From Smithellaceae bacterium (GTDB lineage Bacteria; Desulfobacterota; Syntrophia; Syntrophales; JAQULV01), in NCBI GenBank assembly GCA_028718405.1, contig JAQULV010000006.1, positions 1 to 13,659 on the forward strand: 13,659 bases of DNA. Reading direction: 5' to 3'. This document shows, piece after piece, positions 8,007-13,659 of this stretch (positions are counted from its first letter, which is position 1; every line of letters begins with the position of its first letter). Under the pieces are notes generated by a model. It saw only the letters and a program-made list of their open reading frames with translations. It did not search any database and was not told the origin of the DNA. The translations under genes were made by a program, and so were the position numbers.

Positions 8007-11000
8007 AGGACTTCGATTTACTGCAGAGTGATCTATGCGGGATAAACCTGATCGAAGCGAGCGCCGGAACCGGAAAGACCTACACGATCGCCGGAGTCTA
8101 TCTCCGTTTGCTTCTGGAAAAGGGATTGCTTCCCGCCGACATCCTCGTCGTGACCTACACCGTCGCTGCAACTCAGGAGTTAGAAGAGAGGGTACGCAGG
8201 AAGATTCGCGACGCGAGAGAAGCCTTTGTAAATAGCTCCTCCGATAATCCGCTGCTAAGGAAGCTTCTAGGCAGCTATGACCGTCAAAGAGCGATCGACC
8301 GACTGACGGTTGCCCTGCGGCTTTTTGATGAAGCCGCCATCTTCACTATCCACGGGTTTTGCCAGCGGGTACTAAAGGAGCGCGCCTTCGAGAGCGGATC
8401 TCCCTTTGATCGGGAGTTGATTACGGATGAAGAGATTTTACGCCAGGACGTTGTCGCCGACTTCTGGCGGAAGAATATCGCGTTCAACGTGCCTGAGGTC
8501 ACGAGCTACGCTATCCGTCATGGTTATTCCGCCTCCTATTTCGCTCGCTTGGCGGCGGACAGTCGTATCGGCCATGAAACGAAGATAATAACGGGATCGC
8601 AGGACGCAGCGGGCAAGGCGGCGTTGGCAAAAGAGGTTGAGCTCTTCAGAGGTCTGATTGTCAAGCTCGGTGCGCTTTGGGACACGAGCCGGTACCAGAT
8701 AAGAGAACTGCTCATGGGTTGCGGCCTGAACGCGAGGATTTATGATGCCCCGAAGATCGAGAAGATACTGGTGACCTTTGATGGTTTTTTCTCGTTGCCC
8801 GGCGCGCATTTTCCGCTTTTTGAGGACTTCGAGAAACTCTGCCGTTCTTTCCTGCATGGCAAGTTGAAGAAGAATCACCGGCCACCGGAGCACGCCTTTT
8901 TTGATCTGTGCGAGCAGGTCAAGCTTAGCGCTGATCGCCTGGCGGATCGCATTGAAGGATACGTATCACGGCTTAAGGTAGAATTACTGGATTCCCTCCC
9001 CTGCGAGCTTTCCTTGCGCAAGGCAAAGAGTAACGTCATTTCCTATGACGATCTGCTCACTGAATTACGATCGGCGCTGCGGAAACCTCATGGCGAAACT
9101 CTCGCTACAGCACTGCGCAATAGATACCGGGCAATCCTCATTGATGAATTTCAGGACACAGATTCGATCCAGTATGAAATATTAATGCGCATCTTTAATG
9201 AGTCCGGCCAGCCGCATCGTATGAATAGCGTTTTTCTGATCGGCGATCCCAAACAGGCGATTTTCGGATTTCGCGGCGCCGATGTCTTTTCGTATCTACG
9301 TGCCTCTCAAGAGGCTGATCGACGCTATACGCTCACGGAGAACTGGCGTTCCACCCCTGGGCTAATCAGGGCCGTAAATGCCCTTTTCGCTGGTCGGTGC
9401 GACTCCTTTGTCAACGAGGCCATCTCATTTCGCGAAGGAAAATCGGCAGGGGAAGTTGCAGAACTATCTATAGACGAAAAACGGGTACCGCCTTTCCAAT
9501 GGTGGCTAGTTGCCCCGCCGGAGCAAACGGAGAACATCGGTGGCCGCGACAAGGGATTACTGTGGGGGAAAGAAAGGGCTCGCGAGATGATCACCTGGGC
9601 TGTTGCCGCCGAGATCACGAAGCTGCTAGCGCTCGGAAGAGAAAAGAGGGCGCTGATCGGTGACAAACCAGTTGCCGAAGATGACATTGCCGTCGTTGTT
9701 CGGACGAATCTTCAGGCATGGCGGATGCGGGAGGCTCTCCTCAAGAAAGGTGTGCGCAACGTTCTCCTCAGCATGGAGAGCGTCTTCGCAACGAAAGAGG
9801 CCGAGAGTCTTGAGATAGTTTTGAAGGCGATACTGCAACCGGCAAGAGAAGACTGGATGCGTGCGGCGCTGGCGACGGATGTGTTCGGTTTGCGCATGAA
9901 AGAGATCGAAGCTTTATCGATTGACGAAGAGTTGCGAGAAGAGCGCCTGACTGAATTCAGGGAGTGCCATGAACTATGGTTGGAAAAAGGCATAATCGTC
10001 ATGGTTACGACACTGTTGGCAAAAGAAGGGATCGCACAGCATATCCTTCAGTACCGAGATGGGCGAAGAAGATTGACGAATCTTTCCCACCTTAGTGAAC
10101 TGCTGCATGATGCGGCGCGTTCCGAGGGCTTGACCATGGACCAGACACTGGCTTGGCTAACAAAACGGCGGGGAAGTGTGCTGCCGGCGAGGGACGAATA
10201 TCAGTTGCGCCTGGATCAGGATGGAGGGGCGGTGCGAATCGTCACGGTTCACAAGAGCAAGGGTATGGAATACCCTATTGTCTTTTGCCCTTTTCTCTGG
10301 GAGGTGCCCCAGGTCGACGGGCCGATCTTTTTTCACGGGGAAGATGGGGGGCTGTGCTGTGACATCGACGGCGAGCAGGAGCTTCCCAAGGAGAATTCAC
10401 GGAGGGAGCAGCTAGCCGAATCGGTGCGCCTGACATACGTCGCCCTGACCAGGGCGAGCAAAATATGCCACGTCACCTGGGGTGCGATAAAAGATGCGGA
10501 ATCTTCAGCCTTGGCACATCTTCTCGGGGAAGGGGGATTAAGATTTTTCGAAGGCGGCGCAGCTCAGGCTGTGACAGAGCACGCCGCAAAAGTACCCCAA
10601 GATGTGAAGTGGGGTCCGTTGCCCGAAGCGTCGGACATCGAGCTCCCGCAGCCAATGGAGCAATTGCAGGAGAAACTGGTAGTGCGCGATTTCCCGGGGA
10701 GGATCGAACGTCCCTGGCAGATCACGAGCTATTCGCTCATCTCTGCAGGTCTGCATGGAGCAGAAGAGACGCCTGATTACGACCACGATGACGACGTTGA
10801 CGGGCAAGCAGAAAATGCGAAGGACAAAAGAGCGGACAGCATCTTCTCTTTGCCAGGAGGGGTACGCTCGGGAGTGCTGTTCCATAGTATCCTTGAAAAT
10901 TTCGACTTCTGCGCCGGAGTGGATGAAAATAACCGTAGGCTCATTGCCGCAAAGCTCTCAGAAAACAGTTTTCCGCCCATGTGGCAGTCCATAATAGAGC

Positions 11001-11578
11001 GGACGCTACTGAACATCGTAGATTGTCCGCTTGAGTTTGATTCCGTAAAAGACGGGCAGCTCAAGCTTTCCGAACTACAAAGCAAGGATTGCCTCCGTGA
11101 AGTCGAGTTCGTGTTTCCCATGGAAAATGCCTCACCCCGATCCTTGGGCGCCATTTACCGCCGCTGGGGAGATACAGATCTGCCTGAGACATTCCATTCG
11201 AGGTTGAATCAACTGCCGGTAGGAAAGTGGCGGGGATTCATGAAAGGTTTCATTGATATGATCTTTCAGTACGGCGGCCGGTACTGGATTGTGGACTGGA
11301 AATCAAATTACTTAGGGGATGATCTAGATGACTATAGCGAAACAAGATTGAGGGCGGTTATGGCGGAAAGGAGTTATTTTCTACAATGTCATATCTATGT
11401 TCTTGCCCTTCATCGTTATCTTGCCCGCCGTCTTCGCAATTATGATTACGACAGGGATCTCGGCGGGGCTTTCTATCTCTTCTTGAGAGGAATGGATCCT
11501 CAAGCAAAACCGCATAACGGCATCTATTGGTGTCGTCCTTCGCTGCAGTTCATAGCTGCCCTTGATCGACAGCTGTAG
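8003..11578 (+). CDS. recB: RecBCD enzyme subunit RecB (helicase and nuclease)
   Basis: A 1191-residue protein (E. coli 1180). The N-terminal superfamily 1 helicase moves 3' to 5' and shows Walker A EASAGTGKT (18-26, K25), motif II IDEFQDTD (D381, E382), motif III GDPKQAIFGFRGAD, motif IV LTENWRST, motif V VTVHKSKGMEYP and motif VI YVALTRAS. The C-terminal nuclease domain keeps its metal and catalytic residues: H961 in GVLFHSILENF, D1085 in KGFIDMIF, and D1098 and K1100 in IVDWKSNYLG, corresponding to E. coli H956, D1067, D1080 and K1082. It is therefore predicted to be active in both functions, resecting double-strand breaks and degrading foreign linear DNA. ATG at 8003 overlaps the recC stop. 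The expected partner recD does not follow directly but lies 1.8 kb downstream, after the response regulator gene. Confidence 0.97.
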   Translation: MKDFDLLQSDLCGINLIEASAGTGKTYTIAGVYLRLLLEKGLLPADILVVTYTVAATQELEERVRRKIRDAREAFVNSSSDNPLLRKLLGSYDRQRAIDRLTVALRLFDEAAIFTIHGFCQRVLKERAFESGSPFDRELITDEEILRQDVVADFWRKNIAFNVPEVTSYAIRHGYSASYFARLAADSRIGHETKIITGSQDAAGKAALAKEVELFRGLIVKLGALWDTSRYQIRELLMGCGLNARIYDAPKIEKILVTFDGFFSLPGAHFPLFEDFEKLCRSFLHGKLKKNHRPPEHAFFDLCEQVKLSADRLADRIEGYVSRLKVELLDSLPCELSLRKAKSNVISYDDLLTELRSALRKPHGETLATALRNRYRAILIDEFQDTDSIQYEILMRIFNESGQPHRMNSVFLIGDPKQAIFGFRGADVFSYLRASQEADRRYTLTENWRSTPGLIRAVNALFAGRCDSFVNEAISFREGKSAGEVAELSIDEKRVPPFQWWLVAPPEQTENIGGRDKGLLWGKERAREMITWAVAAEITKLLALGREKRALIGDKPVAEDDIAVVVRTNLQAWRMREALLKKGVRNVLLSMESVFATKEAESLEIVLKAILQPAREDWMRAALATDVFGLRMKEIEALSIDEELREERLTEFRECHELWLEKGIIVMVTTLLAKEGIAQHILQYRDGRRRLTNLSHLSELLHDAARSEGLTMDQTLAWLTKRRGSVLPARDEYQLRLDQDGGAVRIVTVHKSKGMEYPIVFCPFLWEVPQVDGPIFFHGEDGGLCCDIDGEQELPKENSRREQLAESVRLTYVALTRASKICHVTWGAIKDAESSALAHLLGEGGLRFFEGGAAQAVTEHAAKVPQDVKWGPLPEASDIELPQPMEQLQEKLVVRDFPGRIERPWQITSYSLISAGLHGAEETPDYDHDDDVDGQAENAKDKRADSIFSLPGGVRSGVLFHSILENFDFCAGVDENNRRLIAAKLSENSFPPMWQSIIERTLLNIVDCPLEFDSVKDGQLKLSELQSKDCLREVEFVFPMENASPRSLGAIYRRWGDTDLPETFHSRLNQLPVGKWRGFMKGFIDMIFQYGGRYWIVDWKSNYLGDDLDDYSETRLRAVMAERSYFLQCHIYVLALHRYLARRLRNYDYDRDLGGAFYLFLRGMDPQAKPHNGIYWCRPSLQFIAALDRQL

Positions 11579-11947
11579 ACCCACAACGAAGAAGCAGTTA
11601 AAGTTTCGGCACTCGCGGCCGATTTAGAACATAAAGGGTGAGGTCGATCCATTATCCGGCATCCCGACAGATTTAGAGAAATATATGGGTGTGGCAATTA
11701 GAATACTTTCTTCTGAAAACAGCCCCTCTTTGCCGTCGCGGGTTATTGCATAAGCAAAAGAAATGGACGACAGCGAGCTCAACTCTGACATCCGGCAAGA
11801 AGAAGGTCCTCTCAACGTACACTAACTTCAAACGGTCTGCCGAACGCTGCAGCCGCTCGTTCTGGGCTCTACTTTCCCGGTTGAATCTTCTTCTCAAGGT
11901 GATATAGTCTACTCGGATGCTGATAAAACGGGTGGGACAAGGGACAC
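11579..11947. other. Gene-free spacer between recB and the response regulator
   Basis: These 369 bases carry no gene I can support. Short open frames exist on both strands: an open + frame at 11628-11753 without an upstream start (it follows a TAG at 11625) and overlapping minus frames in the 11624-11897 range. None has a convincing start site or a recognisable family. The stretch could hold decayed coding sequence. Its right end has a candidate promoter for the next gene. No strong hairpin or repeat was seen. Confidence 0.6.
11881..11908 (+). promoter_or_regulatory. candidate sigma70 promoter for the HD-GYP regulator and recD
   Basis: TTGAAT (11881-11886), 16 bases, TATAGT (11903-11908): 4 and 5 matches to consensus. 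Transcription would begin near 11915, about 33 bases before the ATG at 11948. If real, recD would be expressed from this promoter together with the regulator rather than only with recC-recB. Confidence 0.4.
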
Positions 11948-13372
11948 ATGAATAGGAATCTTCGTATATTGATGCTCGAAGATGTGAAAGCGGACGCTGA
12001 TCTCAATGAACGCGAACTGCGCCGTCTGGGTCATGCCGTCGAAACGCTTAGAGTCGATACGCGGCAAGCATTTATCGATGCCTTGGAGCATTTCTCTCCC
12101 GACGTCATCCTTTCTGATTACGCCTTGCCTGCATTCGATGGCTTATCGGCCTTGGGGATTGCCAAAGAAACTCATCCCCACATACCTTTCATCTTCGTAT
12201 CAGGAGTTATGGGTGAAGAGCTCGCAATTGAGACCCTGAAGCGAGGTGCCACGGATTACGTGCTCAAACAGAGGCTGTCCCGCTTGGTGCCCGCCGTAGA
12301 AAGGGCATTGAATGAGGCCGAAGAATATGCCGAGCGGAAGAGGGCCGAAGACGCCTTGTCGGCCGCGAACCGGAGATGGCAGGACGTCATTGAGTTCCTT
12401 CCTGATGCAACTTTTGTCATCGACGAGGATAAAAAGGTAATTGCCTGGAACAGAGCAATGGAAGAAATGACAGGGGTGTCAAAGCAGGAGATGATGGGAC
12501 AGGGGAATTTTGCCTACGCGGTTCCTTTCTACCGTGCCCGTACACCAGTCCTCATAGACCACATAGAATCATCCGACGACGGCTCCATCGCCTCGAAGTA
12601 CGATTTCATCGAGCGCACGGGGAACGTGCTCTATGCTGAAGGTTACGTGGAATCCATAAACGGAGGCCGAGGAGCCTACCTTTGGTGCAAGGCGTCCCCA
12701 TTGTACGATGCCGAAGGCAAACATGTGGGCGCCATCGAATCTCTGCGCGATATCTCAGAATTCAAGAGGGCAGGGGAAAGACTGAAGCAGAGTTACGACA
12801 ACCTTCAGAACGCATTGGAGGACATGATAAAATCGATGTCGGTGATCGTCGAGATCAAGGACCCTTATACTTCGGGACACCAGGACCGCGTAGCGCGGAT
12901 CGCTACGGCTATCGCCAAGGAAATGGGGTTATCGGAAGACCGTGTTAAGGCAGTGCGCATGGCGTCGGTAATTCATGACATCGGAAAGATCTATGTACCT
13001 TCGGAGATACTCAGTAAGCCCGGGAATCTGAATCCCATTGAATACACCTTGATGAAGAACCATCCGGAGGCAGGATTCAACATCCTGAAGACGATTTCGT
13101 TCAATCATCCCATAGCCGATATCATTCGTCAGCACCATGAAAGGATCAACGGATCAGGATACCCGAAGGGCCTTCAGGGAGACGAGATTCTCCTGGAAGC
13201 GCGAATCATGGCCGTCGCCGATGTCGTTGAGGCAATGGCTTCGCACCGTCCCTACCGTGCTGCATTAGGTCTGCAGATGGCATTGGATGAAATATCGGCC
13301 AACAGGGGAACGCTGTACGACCCGGATGTCGTGGACGCCTGTCTCCGGGTCCTGGAAAGAAAGAAACAGTAG
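11948..13372 (+). CDS. REC-PAS-HD-GYP response regulator, predicted c-di-GMP phosphodiesterase
   Basis: A 474-residue protein of three domains. An N-terminal receiver (about 5-120) has a complete phosphorylation site: E11 and D12, acceptor D57 in VILSDYALP, S85 and K107. A PAS sensor domain spans about 140-270 (FLPDATFVIDEDKKVIAWNR; ending GAIESLRDISEFKR). The C-terminal HD-GYP domain (about 290-470) has H311, the HD pair H343-D344 in VIHDIGK, H372, H396-H397 with E398 in HHERINGSGYP (GYP at 404-406) and D425 in VADVVEAM. All metal ligands and the GYP motif are kept, so it should hydrolyse cyclic di-GMP to GMP or pGpG. It is cytoplasmic, with no membrane helix. No histidine kinase is adjacent. 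AAGGGA precedes the ATG. The stop lies 5 bases before the recD start. Confidence 0.95.
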   Translation: MNRNLRILMLEDVKADADLNERELRRLGHAVETLRVDTRQAFIDALEHFSPDVILSDYALPAFDGLSALGIAKETHPHIPFIFVSGVMGEELAIETLKRGATDYVLKQRLSRLVPAVERALNEAEEYAERKRAEDALSAANRRWQDVIEFLPDATFVIDEDKKVIAWNRAMEEMTGVSKQEMMGQGNFAYAVPFYRARTPVLIDHIESSDDGSIASKYDFIERTGNVLYAEGYVESINGGRGAYLWCKASPLYDAEGKHVGAIESLRDISEFKRAGERLKQSYDNLQNALEDMIKSMSVIVEIKDPYTSGHQDRVARIATAIAKEMGLSEDRVKAVRMASVIHDIGKIYVPSEILSKPGNLNPIEYTLMKNHPEAGFNILKTISFNHPIADIIRQHHERINGSGYPKGLQGDEILLEARIMAVADVVEAMASHRPYRAALGLQMALDEISANRGTLYDPDVVDACLRVLERKKQ

Positions 13373-13377
13373 TATCT

Positions 13378-13659
13378 ATGTCTACGGAAGAATCACCCTA
13401 TCTAGCGGAGATTGATCTTCAATTCGGGAGCTTCATGCAGCGCCTAGCGGGGGCAGCGGATTGCATCGTCCTTGCGGCGGCGGCCCTTGCCAGCAGAGCT
13501 ACGCGGGAGGGGCATGTATGTCTCAATATACATGACCTTGGCCATCATAAGCACGAATCTTTGAAGAGCGAATTCGGGTTCGATGTAACGTGGCCTGCTG
13601 AGCACTGGCTTGCCACGCTACGTTCTTCGCCTGTCGTAGGTCTGCCGGGAGAATATAAA
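13378..13659 (+). CDS. recD: RecBCD enzyme subunit RecD, N-terminal part (truncated by window end)
   Basis: An open frame of 94 codons runs from ATG at 13378 to the end of the window with no stop. The protein resembles the N-terminal domain of RecD: IDLQFGSFMQRLA, then VLAAAALASRATREGHVCLNI, where E. coli RecD has an LAAALLS stretch followed by EGHVCLPL. RecD is the 5' to 3' helicase of RecBCD; its N-terminal domain packs against the rest of the complex, and the Walker A motif would lie past the window edge. The start is 5 bases after the stop of the HD-GYP gene and has only a weak purine-rich site (GGAAAGAAAGAAACAG, some distance away), so translation may depend on coupling to the upstream gene. 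Assignment rests on this short similarity and on the recC-recB context. Confidence 0.85.
   Translation, partial: MSTEESPYLAEIDLQFGSFMQRLAGAADCIVLAAAALASRATREGHVCLNIHDLGHHKHESLKSEFGFDVTWPAEHWLATLRSSPVVGLPGEYK

Noticed and set aside
11624..11897. Two overlapping minus-strand frames (63 and 74 codons) in the recB to HD-GYP gap
   Set aside because: They overlap each other in different frames and neither has a convincing ribosome site or known domain.
4737..13659. recBCD region as a new phage-defence system
   Set aside because: RecC, RecB and RecD match the housekeeping RecBCD enzyme along their visible length; only the position of the regulator gene is unusual.

Overview
The window reads as a chromosomal segment of an anaerobic deltaproteobacterium (Desulfobacterota; a Syntrophus- or Geobacter-like lineage is my best guess). 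Three things point there: an elongation factor G of the mitochondrial EFG1-like type that is typical of spirochaetes, planctomycetes and deltaproteobacteria, a ThiC-family protein with a compact C-terminal cluster motif, and a response regulator of the REC-PAS-HD-GYP type common in these bacteria. The taxonomic call is inference. No mobile elements, tRNA or rRNA genes or CRISPR arrays were seen.

Left part (1-1333): the last 65 codons of a ThiC/BzaF-family radical-SAM gene run rightwards and end 17 bases inside a convergent gene for a SAM-dependent methyltransferase-like protein. The 191 bases to the right of that gene hold a candidate sigma70 promoter and then a terminator-like hairpin with a U-tract. 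The hairpin lies between the promoter and the EF-G gene, so it may be an attenuator.

Middle (1334-4736): an EF-G gene is followed closely by a small RecA/KaiC-like P-loop ATPase of unknown role, probably as an operon. A convergent gene encodes a small four-helix membrane protein. A compact divergent promoter region lies between it and recC.

Right part (4737-13659): recC and recB overlap in an ATGA and encode two subunits of the RecBCD helicase-nuclease. After a 369-base gap without a convincing gene comes a complete REC-PAS-HD-GYP response regulator (predicted c-di-GMP phosphodiesterase). Only 5 bases after it starts recD, which is cut by the window edge. The recD start is easy to miss because no stop codon falls inside the window.

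The main points for a second look are the c-di-GMP response regulator placed between recB and recD, the changed residues at the Chi-reading positions of RecC, and the possible attenuator in front of the EF-G gene. I do not see a clearly new multi-gene defence or metabolic system.
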